DNA of 64,000 nucleotides from Patescibacteria group bacterium (GTDB lineage: Bacteria; Patescibacteriota; Gracilibacteria; UBA1369): assembly GCA_963169655.1 (NCBI GenBank), contig CAUJCM010000001.1:124001-188000 (forward strand). The letters run 5' to 3'. The notes beneath the pieces are model-generated. The model was not told the DNA's origin. It made no database searches and saw only the letters and a program-made list of their open reading frames with translations. Shown here one piece after another: positions 26,560 through 35,022 of the stretch (position 1 is its first letter; every line of letters begins with the position of its first letter). Position numbers and translations under genes: made by a program.

Positions 26560-27102
26560 ATGGCTGAAAATCAAAATTTAAAATTAGAGTCTGAAGATAA
26601 TAATCAAAAAAGAGAGAATTTATCTCAAAGACTTAATGACTTTACTGAACAGGAAACTGCATATTTAAAAATTAATGGAGGATCAAAAATTTTAGGAAAT
26701 ATGGAAGAAAGTTTGAAACTTTTAGCTGAGAATATTTTTCCAAGACAAGATAATTTGCCTGAAATGATTAGAAGAGCTATAGAATCACGAGATAAGCAGG
26801 GAAGAAGTTTAGAAGAAATTTGGCAAGAAAAGATTCAACAAGGTGCTGATTATATTGGAGTGTTGGATGGAACTTTCCACTTTTTTAAAGGAGAAGAAAT
26901 TTTGGATGAAGATAATGTTGATTTAAGGGTATCAGCTTTGCCTAGAATTTTAAGAATGAGAGAAGTTGAGAGAAATCGAATTATTGAAGATTCAAAAAGA
27001 GAATTATCTTCTTTGAAGGCTGAATTAGTAAGTGATCAAACACCACCACAAAATGATTTAAATGGTGAAGTTGAAATCGTGGGTGGTGTTGATGTTGTAT
27101 AA
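26560..27102 (+). CDS. Unknown acidic protein at the end of the pilus operon
   Basis: 180 residues, highly charged, without signal peptide or membrane helix. Most of it is predicted helix (NLSQRLNDFTEQETAYLKIN, MIRRAIESRDKQGRSLEEIW, LPRILRMREVERNRIIEDSKRE is its longest helix region). A short middle part (ADYIGVLDGTFHFFKGEEIL) looks like two strands. It begins five bases after the PilX-like gene and ends 28 bases before the 1055-residue gene, so it is probably made with the pilus proteins. I do not recognise the family; a cytoplasmic helper of the pilus system is only a guess. Confidence 0.6.
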   Translation: MAENQNLKLESEDNNQKRENLSQRLNDFTEQETAYLKINGGSKILGNMEESLKLLAENIFPRQDNLPEMIRRAIESRDKQGRSLEEIWQEKIQQGADYIGVLDGTFHFFKGEEILDEDNVDLRVSALPRILRMREVERNRIIEDSKRELSSLKAELVSDQTPPQNDLNGEVEIVGGVDVV

Positions 27103-27130
27103 TTAACTGATTAAAAAATTAAAAATAAAT

Positions 27131-30100
27131 ATGAGAAATAGATTAGAATTTTTAAAGGAAAATAGGTTTATTTGGATGGCATTAGGTCATACTCCAGATG
27201 TTCAACGAGGTGCGGAAGAGAGTGAAAAATCAAAAGAAAAATTAGATGCTGAGAAGACTGAAAATGCACAAAAGATTGCAGAAATAGTTAAAGATCTAAA
27301 TATAGTTAAGACTAAAATTGATGTTAAAGAAGTTGAGAGTATAACTGTAAAATTTAGAGAGGGATTAAAGAAAGAAATAGAAAAATTGAATTTACCTGGT
27401 CTTGAGAAGATAAAAAATTTAGATGTATTTTTGATTAATGGACTTGCTGAAAATTTGGGAATAGAAAGTAAAAATTTAAATGGAGGTTTGGGTGATTGGT
27501 TAAATAAAAAAAATGTAAAATCTTTTGAAATTAAACAAGGGTATTGGGTATTTTATGATCAAAATGATCAGGTTGTAAAAGAGGATTATAAGTTGGATGA
27601 TAAAAAAGAAGCAGTTGATAAAGCTGTTATTAGTCGAGAGGTTGGAGAACTTAAGAGAGGGCAAGATACCTCTAAAGTAGATACTTCAAGTGACACAAAA
27701 AAAGAAAATGCCGAAACTAAACAAAATAATGCAGAGAAAGTCAATGAACAAAAATGGGAAAAGAATGAATATGATAAAGTTCAAAAACAAGTTGCTGAAA
27801 CAATCTTTGTTAATGGGGCTGAGGGAAATAATGCTGATTTTGTTGATACAAGATATTTAGGGGCTGCAAAAGAGATTTTGAATTTTAATGGGGAAGGTGT
27901 AAAGAAGCTATTTATTCCATTTAATGATGTACCTTTACAATGTCAATTTTACAAAGGTGTAGGTACTAATAAATATGTTTTGAAATGGTCAGAAAAAGGA
28001 TTTTGTTCATATGAACCAGTTGCAAAGGATGCAAAAGGTTCTTTGGAGGAAGCAAAATTATTTTTTTTAAAGAATTTAAATAATGGTAGGATTTTGAAAG
28101 ATATTCAGGTTAAAAATGTTAATAAAAAAGAAAATTTTGAGCTTTGGGGTATGGAAGTTGATAGTGGCCCAGATCCTGTTAAAGGTAGACCTAATACTGT
28201 ACATTATGAATTTGATTGGGCTACTGGGCTCGGAGGTGATCCAGATATATATATTACCGTATTGCCTCATGGTGAATTAGATGTTCAAATAAAGCAATCT
28301 GATGTTGCGTTTACTGGCAAGGATTATTCTTATAGGGCAGGAGGATTTCAAGATATGATGAGATATTTGAAATCTTTGCAGAGATTTGCTGAGGCTCCGA
28401 AAGGAGAAAAAGTACGAATACAAGCAGAAGAAGTAGAGAGAAGATCTTTATATGATAATATGAGAGATTTGCCAGATATTGCACAAGCTTTTGGTGCTGG
28501 AAAGTTGTTGAGAGTTAATTCTATTGGGGTACCGGGGCTTGATAGTAAAGACGCAGTAATGAGTATGGAATCTGGTTTTAAATTAGATTTTGATTGGATG
28601 CAAAAATTAAGTCCATCAATGAGTTTATGGATTAGAAAATCTGGAAATAGATATGAATTAACTTTGCAACCTTATAATCAGAGAATTGGAAGTGTAGGAA
28701 TGCCAATTAGAGAAAATTTAACAACCATAATGACTTTTGTTAAGGAGCAAAGAGATAATTGGATGGGAATGGGTAGACAGGAAAAAATGAATAAGAGTTT
28801 GAATGACTTACTTTTACATCCATATAGAATTGAAAAAAACGGTGAATTTGTTCAAGTAAAAGTGAGAGATGGGGTTACAGTAAAGGCTATGGCAGGTGGT
28901 AGTTTTTATTTAAGTAAAAATGGAACGGTTCCAGAGTTATTCCATTTTGGAACAGTTAAACAAAAAAATTTAAATGAAATTAAACGTGCTATTGATGAAG
29001 GTTATTTAACTTATGAAGGTCAATTTTCTGAAAAACCGGTGGAGCCAGAGAAAAAGCCTAAAGACAAAATTAGTATTATAGTTGATAGAGTTGGAGGTGA
29101 ATCTAGGACATTACCTGAAGGTGAATCAAATTTGAAAGAACATCAAGATGTGACTTTAAAAGATCAAGTTATTAGTGAGATTGTTAAGAATATCAATATT
29201 AGTAAACAAACATTAATTAGAAATTATTTGGTTGGTAGAATACTGGATTTTAATGTTCATAATAAAGAAGAAACGGATCGAAAATCATTATATTTGAATT
29301 TTTGTTGGAAGAAATTGGCTGAGTTTAGTGAAGTAGAAGTATCTTTTACTGATATATCTGTTTCTCCAGAAAATCGAAAAAATATTTTAGCGAAAATTAA
29401 TGGTAAAGACAAATATGATGAGAAGATAAATAAGAAATTAGAAGAATTTGGCCTTGCAGATTCTTTATTTACTAAATTAAGTAAATTACCTCAAACAAGA
29501 TATTTTATTTATGGATTATTAATTCAATTAGAAGGTGTAACTTCATTTGAAGGTTTGGATGACAATCAGTTCGGAGATGCTAAAAAGAAATATAAGGAGG
29601 AGCTAAATGGTTTGCTTACTAGATTTTTTGAAAATGTTCGTTTATCTGATTCAGGTTTAGTTAAACGAGATAAAGAAGTTCGAGATGTTATTATTGGTAC
29701 ATTGAGAAATATGAATTCTTATTTTACTGACTATGCAGAAAATCAAAAGTTAATACAGGAACAGGAGGAGTATCAAAAAAAATTAGCTGAACATAATGGT
29801 CACCAAAAACCTCATAAAAGGAGTTATTTGGAATGGAGCGATGGATCTTTTGATAATGGGTCATTAGCAGATATTTCAAAGGTGAAATGGTCAGAAGCTA
29901 GAAGTTCTGGTATCCATTTGGAAAATGTTTATTTATCTAATTTACCAGAAAATGGGGAGAAACAAAATGAGATTAAGTTTAATATATTTGTAGACAATAG
30001 AGAATTTACAATTACAGTTTATAAAATGAATGGTGGTGAATTAAAAGTGGGAATTAATTCAGGATGGAATAATAAAATAATTAGTATGAATAGACCTATG

Positions 30101-30298
30101 AATTTTAGTACAAATCCAATTAAGACTATTATTGATTTATACACAAAAAGAACTTCGGGTAATGATTTACAATTTTATGATGATCTAGATATGAAACAAC
30201 GAAGAGCGCAAGCTGAAGGAGAAAGGAAGGTTGTTGAAGCTACTATGAAAAAGAAAAAAGAGAGAAGGGAAAATTCTAGCTCTGCTATTTCAGCTTAG
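27131..30298 (+). CDS. Very large unknown protein with divergent internal repeats, end of the pilus operon
   Basis: 1055 residues, no signal peptide and no membrane helix, so probably cytoplasmic. Residues about 30-85 are a charged helical region. Four or five divergent modules follow, each with beta strands and then a helix. They lie near 259-320, 360-418 (DIYITVLPHGELDVQI then GFQDMMRYLKSLQRF), 482-543 (SLWIRKSGNRYELTLQPYN then TIMTFVKEQRD), 571-625 and 948-1007 (FNIFVDNREFTITVY then IKTIIDLYTKR). A helical part lies at about 690-900 and a Lys/Arg/Glu tail at 1015-1055. It is the last gene of the plus-strand pilus run. I do not recognise the family. Confidence 0.6.
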   Translation: MRNRLEFLKENRFIWMALGHTPDVQRGAEESEKSKEKLDAEKTENAQKIAEIVKDLNIVKTKIDVKEVESITVKFREGLKKEIEKLNLPGLEKIKNLDVFLINGLAENLGIESKNLNGGLGDWLNKKNVKSFEIKQGYWVFYDQNDQVVKEDYKLDDKKEAVDKAVISREVGELKRGQDTSKVDTSSDTKKENAETKQNNAEKVNEQKWEKNEYDKVQKQVAETIFVNGAEGNNADFVDTRYLGAAKEILNFNGEGVKKLFIPFNDVPLQCQFYKGVGTNKYVLKWSEKGFCSYEPVAKDAKGSLEEAKLFFLKNLNNGRILKDIQVKNVNKKENFELWGMEVDSGPDPVKGRPNTVHYEFDWATGLGGDPDIYITVLPHGELDVQIKQSDVAFTGKDYSYRAGGFQDMMRYLKSLQRFAEAPKGEKVRIQAEEVERRSLYDNMRDLPDIAQAFGAGKLLRVNSIGVPGLDSKDAVMSMESGFKLDFDWMQKLSPSMSLWIRKSGNRYELTLQPYNQRIGSVGMPIRENLTTIMTFVKEQRDNWMGMGRQEKMNKSLNDLLLHPYRIEKNGEFVQVKVRDGVTVKAMAGGSFYLSKNGTVPELFHFGTVKQKNLNEIKRAIDEGYLTYEGQFSEKPVEPEKKPKDKISIIVDRVGGESRTLPEGESNLKEHQDVTLKDQVISEIVKNINISKQTLIRNYLVGRILDFNVHNKEETDRKSLYLNFCWKKLAEFSEVEVSFTDISVSPENRKNILAKINGKDKYDEKINKKLEEFGLADSLFTKLSKLPQTRYFIYGLLIQLEGVTSFEGLDDNQFGDAKKKYKEELNGLLTRFFENVRLSDSGLVKRDKEVRDVIIGTLRNMNSYFTDYAENQKLIQEQEEYQKKLAEHNGHQKPHKRSYLEWSDGSFDNGSLADISKVKWSEARSSGIHLENVYLSNLPENGEKQNEIKFNIFVDNREFTITVYKMNGGELKVGINSGWNNKIISMNRPMNFSTNPIKTIIDLYTKRTSGNDLQFYDDLDMKQRRAQAEGERKVVEATMKKKKERRENSSSAISA

Positions 30299-30360
30299 AT
30301 TACAAATTTAAATCTGATCTTAATTATAAATCGAAGATAATATTTTATTTTTCAACTTTA

Positions 30361-30409
30361 TTGACTGAAATTAAGTTTATTTGTAGATTAAACCTTGTAA
30401 AAGTTTAAT
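30361..30409 (+). promoter_or_regulatory. metG promoter with an inverted repeat over the -10 region
   Basis: TTGACT (-35; 30361-30366), a 17-base spacer and TAGATT (-10; 30384-30389). A perfect 7-base inverted repeat, ATTAAAC (30387-30393) and GTTTAAT (30403-30409), starts inside the -10 box and ends eight bases before the ATG. It could be an operator or a short leader hairpin. Confidence 0.5.
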
Positions 30410-30416
30410 TTGGATT

Positions 30417-31919
30417 ATGGGAAAAAATACATTTTATGTGACTACTTCAATTGTATATGCTAATTCAACTCCTCATATTGGTTTTGCAATGGAGATTTTA
30501 CAAGCCGATATTCTTGCACGCTTTCATAGAGCTTTAGGAGTAGAAACTTTTTATTTAACTGGTACTGATGAACATGGGCTGAAGATTGCTCAAATGGCTG
30601 AAGAAAAGAAAATGACTCCACAAGAATTGGTTGATCAAAATGCTCAAGAATTTAAAAGACTTAATAAGGAATTAAATATTTCTAATGATTATTTTGTTCG
30701 TACAACTGATAAAAATCATGAAGAATACGCTCAAATAATGTGGCAAAAACTTGTAGATGCGGGAGATATTTATAAAGCAGAATATCAAGGACTTTATTGC
30801 ATTGGATGTGAAAGATATTATTTAGAAAAGGAATTACTTCCTGGATGTATTTGTCCTTATCATAAAAAAGAAGCTATTTCTATTAAAGAAGAAAATTATT
30901 TTTTCAGATTATCTAAATATGCGGATACTATTCGTGAAAAGATTAAAAATGATCAGGTTAAAATTCTTCCAGAATCTCGAAAAAATGAAATTTTGAGCTT
31001 TTTAGAAGAAGAGGTTCATGATATTAGTTTTTCAAGACCTCGTGAATCTGTAAAATGGGGGATTGAAATACCAAATGATCCTAGTCAATTGATGTATGTT
31101 TGGTGTGATGCTTTAACTAATTATTTATCTGTTGTTGATCGTGATAAATTTTGGCCTGCTGATGTTCAAATTATTGGTAAAGATATTTTGAGATTTCATG
31201 CTGTTTACTGGATTGGAATGCTTTTAAGTGCTGGTTTTGAATTACCAAAAATTATTATGGTGCACGGTTTTATTACTTCAGAAGGAGAAAAGATGAGTAA
31301 ATCTTTAGGTAATGTAAAAAATCCTTTTGATTTTATTGAAAGATATGGGAGAGATGCTTTGAGATATTATTTACTTCGTGAAATTCCAACTTTTGGGGAT
31401 GGTGATTTTAGCCAAGAGAGATTTGATATTTTATATAATGAAGAATTAGCTAATACTTTTGGGAATTTAGTGAGTAGAGTTTTAGCTATGAATAAAAAAT
31501 ATTTTGATCAAAAGATTCCTAAAAAGGGGAGTGATGATGGTTTTAACAAGATAATTGAAGGTAAATGGAAGTTTTTGAGAGAAAATTTAGAGAATTTAAA
31601 TATTAAGAAAGCAATTGAAGAGATTTTGAATCTAGGTTATCAAGCTAATAAATATGTAGATGATCAAAAGCCTTGGGTTTTAGCAAAAGAAGATACTGAA
31701 AAATTATCACAAGTTATTTATAATTTACTTTTGATAATTAAAAATGTTGGATTAATGCTTGGTATCTTTTTACCTGATACTGCAGAGAAAATTTTAAAGG
31801 TATTTGGATCAGGTTTTGAAATAAAGAGTTTGTCTTGGAAAGATATTTCTAGTTTTCTAAATTTAGAGGAAGGAGAATTATTGGGTGAAGTTGGAATTTT
31901 GTTCCCGAAGGTAGAATAG
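30417..31919 (+). CDS. metG: Methionyl-tRNA synthetase
   Basis: 500 residues. It charges tRNA-Met with methionine. The class I motifs are PHIGF (about 19-23, in STPHIGFAMEI) and KMSKS (about 291, in GEKMSKSLGN). The inserted connective domain has a zinc-type CIGCERYY and CICPYH arrangement (about 124-146). FDWVIKFM-type features of the anticodon-binding helical domain are replaced by the usual NTFGNLVSRVLAMNKKYF and NKYVDDQKPWVLAK. No C-terminal tRNA-binding (Trbp111) domain is present, so it is the short form. A G-rich repeat begins 61 bases downstream. Confidence 0.96.
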   Translation: MGKNTFYVTTSIVYANSTPHIGFAMEILQADILARFHRALGVETFYLTGTDEHGLKIAQMAEEKKMTPQELVDQNAQEFKRLNKELNISNDYFVRTTDKNHEEYAQIMWQKLVDAGDIYKAEYQGLYCIGCERYYLEKELLPGCICPYHKKEAISIKEENYFFRLSKYADTIREKIKNDQVKILPESRKNEILSFLEEEVHDISFSRPRESVKWGIEIPNDPSQLMYVWCDALTNYLSVVDRDKFWPADVQIIGKDILRFHAVYWIGMLLSAGFELPKIIMVHGFITSEGEKMSKSLGNVKNPFDFIERYGRDALRYYLLREIPTFGDGDFSQERFDILYNEELANTFGNLVSRVLAMNKKYFDQKIPKKGSDDGFNKIIEGKWKFLRENLENLNIKKAIEEILNLGYQANKYVDDQKPWVLAKEDTEKLSQVIYNLLLIIKNVGLMLGIFLPDTAEKILKVFGSGFEIKSLSWKDISSFLNLEEGELLGEVGILFPKVE

Positions 31920-31980
31920 CTATAGAATTTACTTTTGATAAATTTAAGTTGATTTAAGATTGGGTTAATATTTTTATGAT

Positions 31981-32036
31981 ACCCTGCCCCTTGCGGTGGG
32001 TGGGGGTTAGGGATGGGAAAGATTATAAAATAATTT
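31981..32036 (+). repeat. Dispersed G-rich repeat, copy B
   Basis: A G+C-rich island (31981-32017) in AT-rich DNA, followed by an AT-rich tail that other copies share (GATTATAAAATAATTTTTT). It contains the runs GGG, GGGGG, GGG and GGG with short spacers on the plus strand, so it has G-quadruplex potential. It also starts with C runs (CCCTGCCCC) that can pair with the G runs as a hairpin. It lies in the gap between the convergent metG and the VirB2-like operon. Nothing else is seen in 31920-32126. Confidence 0.75.
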
Positions 32037-32126
32037 TTTTAAAAGGCAAATATTTGGTATTAATTATTTAGGAAGTAGTACTGCAATGAAATTGCTAGAC
32101 ATATAAGTATATTTGGCTTTGATTTA

Positions 32127-32705
32127 TTAAGATTGAGGAGGTTGTATAATATCACTTCCGTCGCTACCACTAGTAGTTTTTCCTTTATCATTACTTTTAG
32201 TTTCTGGTGAATCTGGTGGTGTATTTTCGGTTGATTGTTCTGTTGTTGACGTTTCTTGATTACTATTTGCGTCAATTATAACAGTTAAAACTGTTCTAAT
32301 TATCACCCATGAAAATATAATAATTACTAACCCAATTACTGCCCATTGTAGTGTTTTTTTTGCTTTTTCAATTAGTGCTTGATCACCATGTGAAACAACT
32401 GCGTAAAGTCCACTTATTGCAATAATAATTATGGCGATTGGGGCAGCCAAATTGATTAAAGCACCTGCCAAAACTTGAAGAGTATAATTTATTAATGCAG
32501 TTTCACTTCCTTCTTTTTTTAAAGTTTCCTCTCCAATAATTACACCAGGAGAGTTTTGAGGTTTTAATGCTGGATCTAAAGTTAGACGCGCAATTAATTG
32601 TGAATTTTGAAATGAAGAAGCGTAAGTTTGAGGAATTACTAGGGAGAAAATACTAAGGAAGCTTAGGAGTGAAATAAGTAGTAATTTTAATTTTAATATT
32701 TTCAT
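32127..32705 (-). CDS. VirB2/TrbC-like pilin-family membrane protein (paralogue 5)
   Basis: 192 residues. A signal peptide (about 1-29, ending QTYA-S) is followed by a short extracytoplasmic region, then the two-helix core: TM1 IAIIIIAISGLYAVV, a short basic loop GDQALIEKAKKTL, and TM2 WAVIGLVIIIFSWVII. A Ser/Thr/Pro-rich tail of about 50 residues ends the protein. The core resembles VirB2/TrbC-type conjugative pilins (the Mbov_0395-like group seen in Patescibacteria). It is the last of five such genes in a row behind pilT. Family placement is from topology and the GxxxxxxKAKKxLxWxxIGL pattern, not from a search. Confidence 0.75.
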   Translation of the reverse strand: MKILKLKLLLISLLSFLSIFSLVIPQTYASSFQNSQLIARLTLDPALKPQNSPGVIIGEETLKKEGSETALINYTLQVLAGALINLAAPIAIIIIAISGLYAVVSHGDQALIEKAKKTLQWAVIGLVIIIFSWVIIRTVLTVIIDANSNQETSTTEQSTENTPPDSPETKSNDKGKTTSGSDGSDIIQPPQS

Positions 32706-32716
32706 TGATTGTGTTG

Positions 32717-33298
32717 TTAATTTCGGTTCATATTTTGAGTACCTCCTCCATCTGAAGCTCCGCTATATTTTCCTGGTGTTGCATTGGTAGCTGGAGCAGC
32801 TGGAGCTGCTGGAGCTGCTGAACTTTGAGCTGGTGCTTCTGTGGAAGAGTTACCTGTTGTATTGGTTTGTCCTGTTCCAGCCGTAAAGAATTGAAGATTT
32901 GCTACTCCATAAACGAGTCCATAGGCTGCTGCGATAATTATTAATCCAATTAATGAGTAAAATAGTAATTTTTTTGCTTTATCAATAAGATCTGATGAAC
33001 CTCTTGCACTAATAAACATTACACCTCCTGCTGTAAAAGATAATAATGCAAGACCTCCGCTAATATTTAAAAGAACTTTTATGATTCCTGATAAGATAGT
33101 TGTCCAACTTTTTTTATTGGCTAATTTATTTACTGCTTGAATATTTGTTTGACTCATGCTTTCTGTATTTTCACCTTTATAAGTATATTGTTGAAATAAA
33201 ACATCTACAGAAGATTGAGCTGATACAAAGATAGGAATACTTAAAAGTATTGTTAAGGTAATTAAGATTAATATTATTTTGTTTTTTAAGTTTTTCAT
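32717..33298 (-). CDS. VirB2/TrbC-like pilin-family membrane protein (paralogue 4)
   Basis: About 193 residues from the ATG at 33298; an ATG at 33322 is also open but would overlap the gene before. The signal peptide ends near IFVSA-Q. The two-helix core is SGGLALLSFTAGGVMFIS, loop ARGSSDLIDKAKKLL, then FYSLIGLIIIAAAYGLVYGV. The C-terminal 60 residues are rich in Ala, Pro, Thr, Ser and Gly with an APAAPAAPAT stretch, probably an exposed flexible tail. The long tail distinguishes it from paralogue 3. Confidence 0.75.
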   Translation of the reverse strand: MKNLKNKIILILITLTILLSIPIFVSAQSSVDVLFQQYTYKGENTESMSQTNIQAVNKLANKKSWTTILSGIIKVLLNISGGLALLSFTAGGVMFISARGSSDLIDKAKKLLFYSLIGLIIIAAAYGLVYGVANLQFFTAGTGQTNTTGNSSTEAPAQSSAAPAAPAAPATNATPGKYSGASDGGGTQNMNRN

Positions 33299-33305
33299 AA
33301 ATATT

Positions 33306-33755
33306 TTATAAACTTCCAACATTTATTGAGGCGATAATTGCTACTATTGCATAAGATAAGCCTGCAATTATGATTCCGATTAATGCCCACATTAAAGATG
33401 ATTTTGCTTTATTTGCTTTTTCTGGATCTCCAAAAGCTGCTAAATATTGAATTCCACTAATAATTACAAATAACAATGCAACCGCTCCTATCATACCGAT
33501 AATTGTTGAGGCGATTCCTGGTAATATAGTATTTTGTACATATGCTTTATTTCCTTTATTCGATTGGTCATGAGGAAGAAATAATTTATCGTTAACTGGG
33601 ATTATTGGTGGTTGTGTTACTCCGGCTGGTGTATTTTGATTAACTTCACTTGGAGTATCTTCTTGTGCAAAAACAGTTAAATTAAAACTACTTAGGAGAC
33701 ATAAACTTAAGAATAATAATTTGAGTTTAGTTTTTAATGTTTGTGTATTTTTCAT
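33306..33755 (-). CDS. VirB2/TrbC-like pilin-family membrane protein (paralogue 3)
   Basis: 149 residues, the most compact of the five. The signal peptide ends near TVFA-Q. After about 50 extracytoplasmic residues come TM1 (IIGMIGAVALLFVIISGIQYL), the loop AAFGDPEKANKAKSSL and TM2 (WALIGIIIAGLSYAIVAII). The FGDPEKANKAK loop is the form most typical of this pilin-like family. The stop codon of the previous gene and the start of this one touch at 33755. Confidence 0.8.
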   Translation of the reverse strand: MKNTQTLKTKLKLLFLSLCLLSSFNLTVFAQEDTPSEVNQNTPAGVTQPPIIPVNDKLFLPHDQSNKGNKAYVQNTILPGIASTIIGMIGAVALLFVIISGIQYLAAFGDPEKANKAKSSLMWALIGIIIAGLSYAIVAIIASINVGSL

Positions 33756-34492
33756 TATTTAACGAAGAAGTTTGGGTTAATAGTATAAAGTATTACAGCT
33801 GAAAAAAATAATACTACTAAACCTGTGATACTTTTTTTGATTAAATTATTTGCTTGAGTAATTCTTTCAGTACTATCTCCAGCGCTGGCTCTCATAATTC
33901 CTGCTAAAATTATAATCAATACGGCTAAAAATCCGCCAATTGTAGCCATATATGTATATATTTTCCCCATATAATAATAGAGCAAATTGGTGCCGGTTGG
34001 AGTTACATAAATCATCACTGCTTCACAAGTTGTATAATCTGAATCGGTAATTTTATTCTCTGGTATGCAACTGTCTACATAAGTTGTGGTACATTTGGTC
34101 ACTTTTGGTGTTGCTTGGGGATTTGCTGTGGTATTTGTTGAACCAGAAGCAGTTGGGTTTGGAGTTGCTCCTTGCCCACTACTTGGTGTTAATTCTGGAT
34201 TTTTATTACATACTGTTTGTCTATAACATCTATGAGTTACATCACCATCTGCCCTTCCCATTGGCTCTTCAGTGATAACTACGATATTTCCTTTTAAATA
34301 CGCTTCTGATGTGTCCTGTTCTGTTTTGGTAGCTCCCGCTTGATTATTTAAATATGAACATTGAAATTTTGTAGGGTCAGGGGTTTTTGATGTACTAGTA
34401 TCATCTTGAGCTAATACAGTATTAAAAATTCCTCCTTGTAAAGTAAACAAGGTGATAATAAGCAATATTTTAATTATTATTTTTTTATACAT
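33755..34492 (-). CDS. VirB2/TrbC-like membrane protein with Cys-containing ectodomain (paralogue 2)
   Basis: 245 residues. A signal peptide (about 1-28, TVLA-Q) is followed by an extracytoplasmic domain of about 140 residues with six or more cysteines (QCSY, HRCYRQTVC, TKCTTTYVDSC, YTTC) and a Pro/Thr/Ser/Asn-rich middle (about 95-125). The C-terminal two-helix core is GGFLAVLIIILAGIMRA, loop SAGDSTERITQANNLI, then ITGLVVLFFSAVILYTI. The cysteines suggest disulfides and a specialised role such as a tip or adhesin subunit. It overlaps both neighbours by one base. Confidence 0.72.
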   Translation of the reverse strand: MYKKIIIKILLIITLFTLQGGIFNTVLAQDDTSTSKTPDPTKFQCSYLNNQAGATKTEQDTSEAYLKGNIVVITEEPMGRADGDVTHRCYRQTVCNKNPELTPSSGQGATPNPTASGSTNTTANPQATPKVTKCTTTYVDSCIPENKITDSDYTTCEAVMIYVTPTGTNLLYYYMGKIYTYMATIGGFLAVLIIILAGIMRASAGDSTERITQANNLIKKSITGLVVLFFSAVILYTINPNFFVK

Positions 34493-35022
34493 TAACTTGG
34501 TGCTGTTTCGAAAAATATATTTTGTACGAAAGAAATTATAAAATAAGATGATAAAGTTAAAACTAAACCAATAATTGCTTTAGATAAAATTTCTTTTCCT
34601 TGATTTACTTGATTTTCATTACCTGCTGAACTCATTAACATAAAACCCCCAACTACAACTGCAAGGAAACTTAATGAAGCTGCTGAAAGTGCAATAAAAT
34701 TAATGATTTGAAGTATTAAACTTGCAATAGGATTACTAGATTCAAAATATTTTTGTTCTTGTTTACCTGTAATATTTTCATCAACTTGACCTGTTTGAAT
34801 AGTTAAATATTTTTTAACATTAAAAGATCTGTAATCAGGGTTATTGGATTTTTCAGAAGTATCAGTAGGAGTTTGACTTTGTGGAGCAGGCTGCTCAGGA
34901 GTATCATCAGCAAATACAATTAAAGGTTGTTTGATAAAATTGAGGTTTAGTAACACTAAACTACTTATTAAAAATAATTTTGAAAAAGAAAAAAAATTTT
35001 TTTTAAGAAAATTTTTATACAT
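34492..35022 (-). CDS. VirB2/TrbC-like pilin-family membrane protein (paralogue 1)
   Basis: About 176 residues from the ATG at 35022, which overlaps the pilT stop by eight bases; a TTG at 35031 is less likely. The signal peptide ends near IVFA-D. A Pro/Gln/Thr-rich stretch and a short domain follow, then TM1 (IALSAASLSFLAVVVGGFMLM), loop SSAGNENQVNQGKEIL and TM2 (AIIGLVLTLSSYFIISFV). It is the first of five tandem relatives directly after pilT and is translationally coupled to it. Confidence 0.75.
   Translation of the reverse strand: MYKNFLKKNFFSFSKLFLISSLVLLNLNFIKQPLIVFADDTPEQPAPQSQTPTDTSEKSNNPDYRSFNVKKYLTIQTGQVDENITGKQEQKYFESSNPIASLILQIINFIALSAASLSFLAVVVGGFMLMSSAGNENQVNQGKEILSKAIIGLVLTLSSYFIISFVQNIFFETAPS

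Noticed and set aside
32060-32275. Small gene at the end of the VirB2-like operon
   Set aside because: It overlaps the last paralogue in another frame and has a biased, low-complexity product.
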